From contig BROE01000005.1 in assembly GCA_036571765.1 (NCBI GenBank), positions 6,493,614-6,557,613 on the forward strand: a stretch of DNA of 64,000 bases. The letters run 5' to 3'. Shown here in pieces: positions 26,501-41,500 of this stretch. Under the pieces are notes generated by a model that worked only from the letters and a program-made list of their open reading frames with translations, ran no database searches and was not told where the DNA came from. The number at the start of each line of letters is the position of its first letter. Position 1 is the stretch's first letter. The position numbers were made by a program, and so were the translations under genes. This DNA is from Plecoglossus altivelis (Eukaryota > Chordata > Actinopteri > Osmeriformes > Plecoglossidae).

Positions 26501-29500
26501 GAGCTGACCACTGAATCACATCTGGAGCCTGGGGAAGGCTGAGCCCACCCCAGCGCTCCATCAGGGAGACTGGGAAATGAGACACCAAACATGGACACAC
26601 TCAGAGACCCCCACTCCACCAGAGACCCCCAACCCACCCTACCTACTGGGTATACACCCCAGCCCACGCCCCCCACCCCACCAGAAGGATCAGAGTATTT
26701 TCTCATCTAGTTGGCCGCTCCTATTATGGTCTGGCCTTTGACGTGGGTACAAACCTTGGTGACAGTGTTTATCAGCAGTGACAGTTACTAGTAAGGTGCT
26801 AGGTGTGTCACCCACACTTCAGGGACTGATCAACGCCGAAAAGGTTAACTTTCCCCCTCGCTCACGTCAGTACAGGTGATGAAAGAGTGCTGATATTCAT
26901 GGACTGAGTTGGCATTAGTGTCTATTCAGCATGTCTAAAAGCAGACCTACTGAGCAGATGGCGCTGGAGGTAGGACACTCAACCCTTCCATAACCCCAAT
27001 CTGGATAGCAGGACTCAACAGTTCCTGGCTGAACGCTATGCAATGTAACTTCTGATCTGGCACGCTGTGTAGCGCAGAGCAGGCAGGTAGCCCCTCCCCT
27101 TGGCCCGATCCATCCTTTTGTTTTCAGGGGTGTTTGTTGGATTTCGTTGATTTTGATAGAAGACGAGTGCTCTGGCTCGAACACAGGCCAGAATAACAGT
27201 CTGTTGTGTCATCTTCTAATGTCTTATTTAGACGAGCTGTTATCAGAGAGCCAGCGTTCCAGTCTGATAAAGCGAAATTGGAGGCTTTTTTTTCTGCTGC
27301 TGTTCGTTTGTATCTCACTGCAGCAGTTAATTGGTTATGTGACTCATTTTCCCATGGAAAATTGCATTTCAAACATTAAGGTCATTGAAGATCATTTTGA
27401 ACACAAAAGAAACCCTCCAAAATATGTTTGGAAGCCACTACAGAACAAGCAAAAGTTACTCGAAGAAAAGAATATTAAATTCACTGAATAATGTATTCTT
27501 TTAATAGTAATGCAACGAGGGAAAATACACTTGTGTATAAGTCCATTTTAGAAATGTAAATGTGATGTTTAAGTAGGCGGTGTTATCCATCCAGAGCTGT
27601 GTTTATATAGTATTGTTAAACCAGTGACACATTTATATTTTGCGGCACTAAACCAGACTGACTTCAATTAATCTACACAGAGAGAATGCTGTAGGTCTCT
27701 GTCAAATGAGAGAATGTGTTTCATGCCTGCTAGCTATTGAATTCAAATCTCATTCATAATTTTGTTTCTGATATTAAAGGTCACATTAGCATTTGTGTTG
27801 ATAAGCAATTGGTATTCCGGGCATATGGCTGATGTGACTGCTGTTGCTGTCGGCGGCGTTTAATTCTTGTCATAGAAACGGTGTAACAATCTAGGAGGTT
27901 TTTCTGTGTCTTGCTAGGCAGGAATAAGGGACACCTATGATTTTGGATAATATGTATTTAGCCACAGCCGAACACGCACACCGACCAGTACCAGTTGTCC
28001 TAATTTAGTTTACTGTCACGGTATTTGTCTTCTTTAAATTGCTTCATTTTCCCGTGATAACTTTTCTATTAGAGTATAAAGACCTTATTTTTTGAATTAC
28101 AGTATAGTATCTGTCTCGCTGTTACGTTTGACTCCATCGTTCTATGTTAATGACTGCAGCCAGTGGGTGCATCTATTCAGGTCAGGTCCTGGTGTGAGTA
28201 GTCATGTACCCTCACTTTGCAGATGCTGTGAAATGAATGCCTATCCTCAGTCAGACATATAATTTAATGTCTCATTCCTGTGCAATTACAGTACCCCTCT
28301 TTGCATGTGTGTGTGTGTTTGGGTGTGTTCGTGTGTACGTGTGATGCGGCGTGTGTGTGTGTGTGTTTGTGCTTTGTGTTTTACCCTCGTAAATACCATG
28401 GCTTCTACTTCCGCCGATCAGTTGCCGACGGCAGCGAGCGCTACTGTCAGCAGCAGCTGATGGAAATCCACTCTGCTGTAGGTCTCTCTGATCTACCGGC
28501 TGTGACGTAACTCTCTCCTCAATCACCAGGCCTGAGAAGACTAAATCACAGTGCTCTGCATGTAGCTAGTGCAGCACATTGTCCCCCTAGCTCTGCACAC
28601 ATCTCATCTGCAGTCCAAACCCTCACAGAGCATGGGGATGATCGCTGGAGATTTTAATCAGTGCTAATGACTTCACTAATCAATACCACATTTAAAACAC
28701 TTACAGTCAAGCCTTGCCAAAGCAGCACATGGAGAGAGACTCACAGAAGAACTTCAGAGAATAGTCTCCAACCCCCTCGGTTTCTCCACGATCCTGTTTT
28801 TCATCCTCCTACTGTGGAGAAGAACTACGGTTTGTCACAACACAGTCAAACGCAGTCTTCACATAGCATTGTAAATCCGGCACATCTGGGGTATGTGCCA
28901 GCATATCATTCCATGTATGAAATGCATCTACTTGACGGTAAAGTGCAGTACAGAAATAGCCATGAATCAGTCCTAGTGAAAAAGCATCAGTCAGATCAGT
29001 CCTTTATCAGCTGTTGACTGTTTGAACACAGCAGTACCTCTCGACTCCGAGGCCAGGGGTGTTCTCAGTGCTCACAGTTCACAGGACGGCTGGATTGATT
29101 TTCCATAGCCCATATAATGTACCTGTAGCTACACTCAACGTAAACACAGGTTTGCAACCTTTCCTGACTGCTCAGTATGCCAAGGTCTGGGCAAGCTTAT
29201 CAAAGCACAGCACGCCCCAAGCCAAGAAACCATTTGACATAATCGATATTTGCAAAGGGGGGAAGTTATTGGAGACTCATACTTTATGTGACCTCCTGAG
29301 ATGGTATTTCTTTGTGAAGGCAGGATTGTATGCATGTACTGTACAGTACGTAGCATTGCTCCATTCCTACATATAGACCTAAATATTGGCGTGCAGTACT
29401 GAATGTAATCAAATGTAATGAATTTAAAGGCATGTTGTTGATTACAGGAAACCTATTTTCTGTGGTGTCTTGACGGTAAACACATTTCCACGTCAAAGTA

Positions 29501-32500
29501 ATCCTTAAAGGGGATGTTTAATGTCTTCATTTCCTTGTTGTAGTTTCAAGAGAATATTGACATGTGATTATTTCCCCATGTGTCTGACTGCATTTGAGCT
29601 GTATTGCAACAGGTGTCTGTTGTAGATAAAATGTGGAGTGAGAAATATGATTTCAGCTGAAGGATAGACATTTCTTATCTCAGATAACCACTTTACTCTT
29701 GTCATAACCTATCTCTCCCCCCTGAGTTGAACTGAGGTTGTTTTTTCAATGTCTGTGAAAACCTATGGCGTGTGCATCTGTGTGTCTGTGTGTGTGCCTC
29801 CATCGGGGTTGCATTGACTGTTTGTTTACCCTTTAGATGTATAAGCTGAATAAACTGGTCCTGTTCAGGATAGACCCTTTAGAAGTCAAATTATTGGCTG
29901 TGAAGGAAAATAGTCCGCATTCCAGCAGGATCCTATCCTCTAGGGAGTCATGATCATGAATATTATTTTACTAATCCCAGAATTGTATTTTGCGAGTCTG
30001 TTCTGTGTTTTATATGCGCTGCTACCTCCATTAAAGGAAGTTATTCTGAGAGAAGACCCATGGAGGATCAGTCCATTAGCAACTGATGTTGTCAGTCTCT
30101 GTTATTTTGTCCCAGCCTCCTCTAATATTCCGCTCGTTTCCTTGGCGCTAGGAGTGAGGCTAAGGTTACCGAGTGGCAGAGTGTGCAGATGAAATGCCCT
30201 CTCAGTGGGAGAGCCATAGCAGCATTGTTCTACCGGCTGTAGCCATCAACGGTTTGTTGGCTCTCCTTATTGGCCGAGTTTTGGCAGTGGCAACCTTCTG
30301 TTTATAACGCTGGCTGGGCCTGGAGCAGAACAGGGAGACGGAGGAGATCTCTGATACTGGGCCAAGTAAACAGTGCTTACAGGAGGACTCTTCATCATGG
30401 TCACCGTCACTGTCAGATACCTGAGACTGTGCCAGCTTTTCAATTTCTCCTGGTTTCAGTCTAATTGACCGAGCTGTGAAGTAGCAATCCTATTACAATC
30501 TGTGATATTATTTGTTTATCGTGGAGAAGGGAGTGACCGTGGTCGGGAACGAAGGACACCAGCGGAGAAGTCACAGATGATTTGAGACTCCATCTCGCAT
30601 GGGTGCTCTGGAGAAATGTCCCCGTGTCTCATTTAAGAGGTCAGCAGATGGAATGAGAGTCAGCAGCCTTTTCCCCTCGCCAAAGACCGGCGCTCCCCTC
30701 TCGCTGGCCCTGGAGGTTGTTTCCTACACAGCGCGATAGTGTTGGGTCAAACCAGCCGCTCCCATCCTGAACCTCCTCACCTCATCTCCTACGCTACACT
30801 GAATGCTCAACCTCTCATCCTGTACATTTGAATAATGCCATACTATTTCAACTGTTGTTTCGAAATGTCCTCAGGAAATACAGATATTTGACAAGGTTTT
30901 TATACGTTTAGACTCTTTGGCGGCCACCTTCCGTCTGATGGCACACTTGGTAATTCCCTCCGCCACCCCAGGACTGCCTCAGATGGCAGTGCGTCAGGAG
31001 GAGTGCAGTTCACTCAGAGCATGTCAAACGGCAGCTTTGGGCTAATGGATTTCCTGTGTAACCCTTGGGGGCCATGGGGACGTGTGACTGTCGATAGGAG
31101 AGGCTGAAGGCCTGCCATTCACGGGCCGGGGGAGCAGATTAAACAGCAGCACGGCTCACCTGTCAGCGCCTCCCGTGCTCCCGGCGTCTGCCGTTGATCC
31201 AGCCTTTTGGAGACGGAACCCTGCTCACACAAATCAGAGTAAAGCCCTCCCATGGAATGTGTCACAGACTCCACGCTTCCGTGGAACGAGCCTCCGATGA
31301 CTCCGGGTTTGTGGATCTGACCTTTTCAGTGCTTTTTTTAATAGCGAGTGGGAGAAAATTGATAAGTTGGGTGGGTGGGTGTGTGGGCTGGGAGAGAGTC
31401 CACTGGAGCTGACATTACTGACCATCTGCGGGAGCAGGCGGCCTGGGAGGGTCAAGGCTGAGCCCTGCATACAGTATCATCTGGCTGCCTCTATAGTGTG
31501 CTGGTTGACTTGAGAGACCCACTACTAATGTCTCTCTCTGCATTAGCAATGGCTGTGATTTGTGCTGCCGCACAAGCATGGCTCTTTTCCATGTTGTTGG
31601 TTGTCCAGAGACCATGACAACCAGAGGCTCAATGAATGACTCCGCACCACATTAGATTCGGTGCCCGGCTTGGAATCCTGTCGTCTTAGAGGGAGCCAAA
31701 AGGAGAATTGAGGTCTCCACAGTGGCAGCGCATCCCGAGGAAGAAGCTTTCGCAGGAGCACAAACACCAGATCCTATGGCCCTGGCAGGCCATCTCTGCT
31801 CCATCCCCTTTAGATTACAGCGAAGGCCTGTGTCGCTCAGCTAGTTAGGGCGGTTTTCACAGCCGGCAGAAGGGAGAAGAGAAATGGTTTGTTAGGAGGA
31901 TGGTGTATGCTGCTCGGTCCAGCAGAGTGACCTCCGCTAAGTGTGGCTCTCCGCTCCATCTGCCTGTTCCATTTGCCCATGGCAACCCAACATGTTCGGT
32001 GGTGTTGGTGAGTTAATGAGGACTGTGGAAAGGTTAAGTAAACAGGAGGAGAAAGCCTAACAGGAAAATGACTACTGTCATCACAGCAGAGCGCCGCTCG
32101 GACCGTTCTCATTATCATGACATTAATCAGCCATCGCTTTAATGATGCATGGGTAACATGAATACTGCACAGACACTAGAAAAGCGTGTCAGGGGGGAAG
32201 TTGGCACCTTCGGTTAAGGAAAGTTAAAAATGTGAAAGTGGTGAAACTAAACGGTGATCCGTCATCCCCTTAAATACCGTTCTTCAGCTTGGGAGGCTGA
32301 CCAGCGGACATTTTAAACACGCCCACTCTCTGTAGTGGTTTGGTGAGAGGCCATTTTAAGTCTTCCCACTCAATGCAGCGCTGAGCTCTCCTCCTCAGAC
32401 TGTCTCCTTAGGACGACCACAGCCTGCTGACTCTCCACCCACAATGATGGATGATGGGATTGTTATTCAGCATTCCCGCTCTCCGCTCCGACGCCAAGCT

Positions 32501-35500
32501 GCTGTCTCCTCCGATGGCTATTGTTCTCCGGTCGTCTGGAAGAGTCACCTTTAGCCGATTGAAATAAATGAGAGATAACCAAACTGAGACATTAATTACA
32601 AAGTTTATCTCCCGGCTAAAGTACACCAATAAAGGACGCTAATAAGGCATCCATCATAGAACCACTATAGACGTGGCTAAGGTCACTGGGCAGGGGTCAC
32701 TGCCTGTAATGGATGACAGTCGATGGGACTGGGAGAAGGTTAGCAGAGGTCTGCTCAGAAGTTTCAGAACTCCTTTAAAAATGCACATACTCAGCAACTG
32801 GTCCCACTCTGACCTTCGGTAAATGGAAACTTCTTGCATGGAATTTATTCGATTGACCATCGTTTGAACATAATGTTGCTTGTACTCCTGGTTAAGTTGG
32901 TTATTCTCACTCATTTTCTTTGTGCTATTCTGTGAAAATGGACCGAAATCAGGTACATCTCTGATCACGGCCGATTAGTTGTGCGGAAGCAAACGCAAGC
33001 TAGCAAGACCTTAAACTAGGCCTGACAAGCACAGGAAAACTCTTAGTAGCTCATTACTCCTCCAAATGTACATCTCTGATTCATATCGCTATCAGACCAA
33101 GCTGCAGATCGAGTTGTAGATAAACCACCCCTGAAGACCATCATGAAGGTCTGATGGTAATCTGGCTTCAGTGGGCTCCTCATCTAACCGCAGTGCTTTA
33201 CGGTAGCACAGGCACTATGCGACGGCTGCATTTGCAGCCGTACAGTGGCTGAATAGGCTCATCAGTAACACATGCGCTTCTCTGTCAACCACGAGGAGGG
33301 AAGGTGATTACGTAGGCCGTATTATTCAGCCGTGTGACAGCAGCACTACATTTCCTGTCGTGCGAGAGGCAAGCCCTCAGACTCTCAGGCAGGGGCTGTG
33401 GTTCCAGTCTGCTCCTGCATAAACTGCAGGATCCCTCCCTCGCCGGTGCGTTTTTTCGGGTGACCATATTGTAGCTTTTGGCAAGGACTCAGAATGACGT
33501 CTCTGACATCTCCTCTGGTGCACCAGTAGGATTGCACCAGCTGTTACCCGTTTGCTCTCTAATGTCTTTTTTGTTAACATTTTATCAATTGTCTGATAGT
33601 GGCACAACCTGGGGCCATGCTGTGATGTCAAGCAGTGGAGTCGATACTGGCCCCTGATACAGAGGACCCTGTAAATGTCTAAAGATCTGTTTGATATTCT
33701 AAGAGGATTGATAGACCCACTGTGAAAATTAGAGATCTGCTTTTATACGATAAAAATATGGATTTTACGAAGAAAACAAGGAAGCTGCAGCTGTGACCAG
33801 TTGTACAATATGAACAATTCTGCGTATTAAGGAATTTGAATACTAAATGCATATGAACACAATCCTATGCTCAGGTTGTTCATCATTATGCGGGATTACG
33901 GCCGTGTATTGTGCAGTCCTGCTGAATAGAAAGCTATGTACTGTGGAAAAGAAATATAAGGCAATCCCATTAGAGCTGATTAAAGCAAATGTTTCTGGGT
34001 AAAACTGTTCCTTTTAATCACAGACGAAGGGCTTTCTCCTTCACGCTGTGCATCATGGAAGCATGAAAACACATTTATCAGTTTTAGAAATGACCAGCAT
34101 GCTCAAAGGAATTGCTTACATTATGCAAAATAGCAATGTTTCTCCCGAGTATGCAACCTTTTTTTTTTTTTACTCCTAAATATCCATTATTTACTTGCTT
34201 TCTTGCATATCCAATTACAAAATGCACTTTCCTCATTCCAACAATCATAGGCCTAATAAAACATCTCTGTGGTGGTAATTAGTTATACTGGTGTTGCAAG
34301 GATGCTTATCCTTTCATATTGTTTTGATGCTTGTCACCTGTGACGGACTGTGGCTTGGCATGATTTATGCCTTTGATTACTGTAGACAGAAGTGTCGGAA
34401 CGGAACCGGAACCTTCTTGTTGTAGGACGTTTCATCTATAGCTATACTGTATATATGTATACACACACACACACACACACATATATACAGTATACACAGT
34501 ATATATATATATATTTATATATCTTTGGAAAGACTCAACTGGCAATTCTAAAAGTGCAGATCGCTAACTATCTAGCCAATTGAGTCTATCCAAAGCCATT
34601 CTGTGCATCTTATAGTAAAATGTCCATGCACTTCCTGGAGCGTGAACCATATTTGTCAGAACTTCATGGAGAGTGAGCTATGTCTGTGACTAATGCCAGT
34701 TGAGTGAGCAATGCCCGTGACCACCTCCTGCTGTGGGAGATACGTTGGAGATCATTTGCTGTGGACATTTCTCCTCCCTCTTGTCCTTGTGTTGTTTGGA
34801 GCAGTAGCTGAACACAAGGCTCATACACTATACACAGCCGTATGCATCCGTTTGGTCAAACGCTCGGAATGCAACAAATACGCTACTTGGAATCCTCGCT
34901 CTTTCTCCCGCTCGAGAGATAGCTGACCCTTCAGGGCGGCCAAAGCTTCGTGTTAGCCCAGGATTGCCTGTCATGTTAAGGGCCTTTCTTTGCTCATCAG
35001 TCATCAGCCACAGCTAAAGCTGCAGGATCTGCGCCTTGAGACATTCCAAACGCTTCGGTGAGAGGTTAGACATTGAACTGCAGAACCATCTGGGGGGAAA
35101 AAAAATATGCTGGGCTTACAGTTATAGTCGGTATAAGATTGAAGTTTTTCCCTTAAAATACTGCCTCAATATGTTTTCCTGTTGCCCTAAACCTGGCATC
35201 TTGCAAGAGAGCCAACTCTTGCTACTCTCTTTCCAAGGGAATGGATGTAAATATCAAATTTAAGTTTGTATTTCGATGTAATCTGTTGACTGCACTATTG
35301 TACCATTCTCTGATGGAGTTTCAGAATGATTTGGACATGACATACCCCACAGAGTGGAACCTATTCACCATTAGTACTGTTACTGTGGTGGCAATCCGTC
35401 TAGGAAGGGAATGCCAGTAGAAGGAATATGAATGGGATATTTTCAACTCGCGCTGGAATTGAGCTTCGTAGAAGCCTGATAATGACCCCTCATTAGAATC

Positions 35501-38500
35501 AGGTGTGCTGGAGCAGAGAAACATCTCAAACCTTCAGGACAGTGGCTCTCGAGGACCTGGGTTTTCCACCCGTTATGACCCATACCTGCAGCAATTAACA
35601 CCCATATACAGAGGTGCACAAGTCACATAATATGAAACGACCATACAAACCAAACACACGCACACACACAATTCTACATGGGCCACAACAATTATGCTTT
35701 ATTCATGTGCAACTGTACATGTTCCACAATGTTTGTCAACATGTTCTACAATCCACAGTTCCCATACCAACATTTCATTCTGACAGTTAAATGTATATTA
35801 CATTGACAGATCAAGGCAAATGACTTTCACTGAAATCCAAACAACCACTGTGATTAGGAATACACTGATACAAATGTTATTTAATTGGGTTATAAAACTC
35901 TGTGTTCTAGAGACAGTCATTTTTTAGAAGACTTTCGTGATGTTACATTGCTAGATCCTATCTATTTGAGAAACATCTTGGATAAGCTGGGAGCATGTGT
36001 ACAAAGTGTTTATCTAAAATCCTAAACTTCAAATTCTCCACATAAAGTACTCTGCAGAATGTCTCTGCTAACCTGTGTAACTGCAGAAGGGGCTCCTTCT
36101 AGCCTTACCTTGATGTGGTTGTGTGCTACAAGCGATTGACAGGTCAGAGTTCAGCCCCTTGGCCTCACATCTCCAGCAGTGGGAGAAGAGCGATTGACCA
36201 GAGGGCAAGGTTTTGATGTTGCAGATCAAATGGAGGCTTTAGGAGACCTCGCTGGATAGACCATCTTCTTCTCTTAACAGGCTGGTCATCCTCAGCACCA
36301 AGACAGCTGGGTAAAGCATGGCTGCCATAACAAACCAGAAATACAGAAGCTAAGATTGGTTGAGGACTTGACGACGTCTATCAAAATGATATCGTATGAA
36401 GTATTCTATGACATTAGGCCAACGTTAGTGTCGTCGTAAGTCTCGTGATACAGCCTCGGCTGAGACCAACCGTATTGTTTTAATCACACAAGAACACCAA
36501 TGCTGTGCCTCATAGTTGTACCACATGTGAGACTTGCCGGGCAATTGAATTAAATGCCAAGACTAACACATTTTTCATAATAAAGAAGCGTGTTACACAT
36601 ACTGCTGCAGGATGCCACGTCACGGCAAACTAGCACGCTTGAACTTTCCCTGCAGTGTTTAAACACAAGCAGGGTTGCCTCTCTCTAAGCACACCAGCTC
36701 TAGAAAGAAGAGAGTGCATTACATTAATCTGACTAATGAGCTATCACATTGAATAAATAAATCTACAAGAACAATAATGTATTTTAATAAGAAATGCTAA
36801 AGGCCACTCAGATGAAAAATTACCCCTCAAAAGTCTTTCAGCGTGGAATAAATCTGATTTCCCCAAATTGTTGAACGGAGCCATGCGAACGTTGATTTTA
36901 ATAATTGATCAGAGAAAAGTGCTGGGAAAGAGCTTTGTTGATAAGAAAGTGAATACGTCTAAGTGTTCGAATCACGAAACCCTATTGATCCTTTTTGAAT
37001 AACGCTTAGTGGAAGAGTCCATGACTTTGGGATTATTTATGGATAGTTGTTGACCTCAGCTTTTTCCCTGGAGATGGTGTTTAAGGCTATGGGATTGGCT
37101 GCCAAATCTGCACATATATAATGATAAATGTAAAGTGACACTGACATTCAGAGTCGAGAGATATATAGCTGCTCTCAGCTTTATTTTTTTGACCACAGAC
37201 ACATACATCATCATCAGGTAGTATAGCAAAACAGCTTCACCCCAAGGACAATCACTTTCACTTTCTCACTCTGTCTCTCACACTCTCTCACTTTCACTCT
37301 CTCACTCTGTCTCTCACACTCTCTCACTTTCCCTCTCTCTCACTCTCTTACTCACCCGATCTCTCACTCACTCACTCACTCACCCACTCGCTCGCTGTAG
37401 TCAACAAAAATTAGGTACTTGGTTATTGCATCCAATCTCCTTTCTTAGTCATCATTTTGCAATTTTACTTTAGGCCGTTGTAACTTATTTTAGTCGTGTT
37501 ATATGCTCAGAGGGAGATTGTTAGTTCTAGCAGTAAAGCAAAGTGTGTGCGGTTTGGTTTGGCTGAGGGAAATCAAAACAAAAGACAGAGGTAGAGTACA
37601 GCAATTACTGAGCAGCTGTGGCTATTGCACGCCACACATGGCACCCTTGATGTTCCTCTCCACAACTGAGTCACAGGAAGATCCTCTATCGTGGTACAAC
37701 AATCCCATCATCAACTTGTCATTTCTCCTCTGGTTTCCATGGACTTCCTATGTGTGTCATCTGTCCAGCCAATCTGTTGGTGTCTGGTGGGCTGAGAACT
37801 GGGAGACAGATGTCCAGGAACAGAATGGTTTAAAGATGGTTTATGAAGTCGCTTCTCTCCGCTCCAGCGCCAAACTGACACACAACACTTTCAGAGGGCA
37901 ATCAGACGGAAATGGGAAATTTGAGCAGTTTAAGATGAAGCTTGTGTTTTTTCCCCCCAGAGCTTGTTAGTACTCTGCCAAATGAGTGTCGTACATTTTC
38001 ATAGCCAGTGCAGCCCAGTTATCGTTGGCATGTGATTACTGGCTCTCTTCTTTATACAGTGGTGGAGTACATTTTCTTTCTCCCTTCTCAGTAAGTTCTC
38101 TGTAATTAATATTGGATTATGGGAGAATAGCCTTGTGTTCTGTCAAATAAACATGGGCAAAGTTGCTGGATTCACAGTTGGCCCTGACTCACCACTGTTG
38201 GTAATATCTCGCATGCCTTTTTGATGCCTGATCTCAAATAAGAACTGATGGATTTGTTCATGTTAGTGTACATTTATTAGGGGCTTATGTTGATTTAGTA
38301 TTTATACCTGGGGTTGTCTGGATGTAGGTGATGCGGCCCCTGTTGCACTGTGTATTTGATGGGGACACTGTTCTAGCTGATTTCTAATCGTTGTTTTTGA
38401 GGTATTTTAAGGTTTCACTTTAAGGTGAAGCAGCGCAAGTCGTTTACTGTCGGAGATTCGTCTGACGGAAATAAATCAAAGTTGCAGAAGCGAGAGAGAT

Positions 38501-41500
38501 GAAAGGAAATTGCCAGATTTTCTGAGGAACAGTCAGAGAACCACAGATACACCTCAGGAGTCCGTTTACAGGAAAGCCCTCGCTTTAAAACAGGCCTTGA
38601 TTGCTAATGACACTGATATATTCAGAAGTCCAGCCAAGCAAAGTTCCTACTTTCGGTTTATACATCAACTCTGAAGGCTCCTAACCCTGACCCAGCTTCT
38701 TCTTCTTCTTCTGCAGAAAGCCTGGATGAGACGGCGCAGCTCGCGCTGTTCAGGCTGCCTCTCTTAACAGCGCCACCTTAGCTTACCTAGATGCAGAGGT
38801 TGGATTCAGTTTGCTCGTCATCAGCACGAATCGACTGAATCAACGGGTGCAGTGTGTTCACGGGTACTAATCACGTCTGTGTTTCTGTTAGCCGCCACGT
38901 GCTCTGCTTGGTCTGGTAGTTGACTCTGATGTGGAGAGTTGGGGAAGTGGAATTAGCGATGGATTACAGGTGACTCGAGGCTTCTGAATATCCTCCTCGT
39001 GACTCTTTGGATCTGAGCTCCCCCTTTGAAGTGGTGTCAGTTTTTAAATATCTCTCTACTCTCATGTCTAACCACGGGGGATTTGGGTGTATTTTTTTTT
39101 GGGGGGGGGGGAGGGTGGATGAAAGCAACCTAGCATCAGTACCCCATTGGGGAAAGCCTTACAAATAATGAACAATGACTTGTTAGGACAGGACATGCAC
39201 AGCCCACAGAGCTGCTCTTAGTTCAGTCCCTGAGTGAACCGTGTGTACGTATAGTCTCCAACAAGCGATCCGGTGGAGGACGAGCTAGGATCATCTGTCT
39301 ACCTCACTACGCTGAGAAACTGTTTGCTCTGTGGTTTTAATGAGGGTTACAGTATGTGTGTAATGTGCCGTCGTCTGATTCATATTCTTGACGAGCTGTC
39401 TAATTGTTCACATTTTCCCAATCCCTTGGCTCCTCTGATGGGAATTCATTTAGCCTTTATTTTACCTCATTATACGCTTCTGCGTTAGTGCCAAGCCGTA
39501 TGTGTGGTATTTAGCATCGTCGAAATTGAGTCTGGTAATCTCATTAGAAAATGAAGGCTGTTATTCTACACCACCTTGGCAGTGTTGCAGTACGCCAGTG
39601 TGCGGGGAACAATCCGAAGGAACCGAGCAAATTGATAAAGGATCTCGTCTTGAGTATCATACCTGAGAGCCGTGCGGAAGAAAGAGCTTGATTTTAGACC
39701 ATATATCATTACCATTCATAAAGGAGCAACACGTTCCACATACTAAAACAACATCAGCATTGTGTCACCATAGCGACCATCCAGGTGACTAGACATTCGA
39801 TCGAGTGGGGGGGGGGGGCTGGCCTGGGCTGTGGGCTCTGTCATAACACGAATACCCCCCCCCCCTCTTTTCCTGGCAGCCGGCGGTGCCACACTGCCTT
39901 GCAGTTCTCAGCGTTTCACCTTGTACATAGATCAGGGTCGAGCAGAGGGTTCTGGGAATATTCTCATTTTCAGGGAGCCGTCGGACAGTCATCCTGCAGC
40001 TGCCCAGTGGACCTCACCTCTGGCAGAACTGGCTTTCATTTCCATTATTGGGACTAGCTGAGGCCGTGATGGCTCCACACAGCCGGACAACGCAGTCCTA
40101 CCTCTGCCCTGTGGGGGTTCACAGTGGCAAACCTATGCCAGTCTCATCTCAGTCCAAAACCAGCGATGGCCTTGTCATGTCCTTCACCATCCTGCAACAG
40201 GGGACACACGAAACACGACATCTCTCCTTAACAAAGCTCTGTATTAGATGTCAGAGAACACAAGACAATAGCGTATGTGGCCTTTGAGCACAGACGAGCT
40301 GAGTCTTCTGTAATGAGTGGTGTTTCAGCTTAGTAAGGCAGCCCCTGATGGTGATTTACAGAGGCAGGAGAGTTTTCTACTGTGTTACTGCTTAGTCAAC
40401 TCAGCTCACAGGCACGCTGCTGTAAAGCTTTAGCTTCGTTCCCTGAAGACCCATTCTAATCCCCTTATTCTGGCCATTACTGAGTGCGTGTGTGTGTGTG
40501 TGTGTTTGTGCCTGTTGGTTTGTGTGGGTGAGTGGGAGAGTGTCTTTGTCCATTTTTGCTTGTATGTGTATGTGTGAGCGTGCATGTGTGTGAGACTGCA
40601 GCGACCCTGTCAGTGTTGGCATGACGCCCCTAACTAAAGCCCCAGGCGCCAAAGAATGACACGGAGTGGCCTGGACAGAGCAACTGACTAATACTTTAAA
40701 CTGGTATACACACACTTATCTGACCTGACATTGGTGATGCATTGCCACAGGGGTTCAACCACAGGGAAAATAACATTGTTGTTAGCTAAGTCAGCCCCTT
40801 TTTGAAGTTGTGAACCAAATGGTTGGTTGCTCTGGGTGAGCTAACGTCTTAGGACCCGGAGGGCGAGGCCGTAGAGAGGGCTGGTAGACGCATGTAGAGT
40901 ACATGCCCCCTGGAGGCTCCCTTCAGTCCAAACTATGCAGGTAAACCATGCAGGTAAACCATGTAGCTAAACTGAGCAGGTAAACCATGCAGCTAAACCT
41001 TGCAGGGAAGCCATGCAGGGAAACCATGCAGGTAAACTATGGGATGAATGTTCAGCTGCAGTCATGTTGCCATTTTGTCATGATGAGGTACAGTTACAAT
41101 ATAAGGGACTAAACATGAAACAATGTGTGTATGCGAGTGTGTGTGTGTTGTGCAAGCACATCAGCAGTAGTAATGGTCTGCTCCTGTGGAGGGCCAACTG
41201 GCAGGCAGGTAATGATCAAAGACTACGTTTCCTGTGCTTCATGTTGGCCTTCTGTGCTTTATAATGGGCTCAGTCCGCAGGCAGTGCTAACTCATCACAC
41301 GCGCACAGCTTCAAACACACACACGCGCGTGCACACACACACACCAAGCAGACCGCACTCGCACTCTGGAATAGCACACACTCGCATACATACCGTTTAA
41401 TCAGGTGCCACTATCTTGCAGACACTCTGTACCGTCGCAGACGTTGACAAGCTAACGCTGTAATTTGATATTTCTCAAGGCACTTCAGTTGCTTTTTTGC

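Noticed and set aside
37503..37970. Open frame of 155 codons in intron 1
   Set aside because: No signal, domain or motif that I recognise, no typical codon bias, and no evidence of splice sites or a promoter. It is about the length expected by chance in 49 kb.
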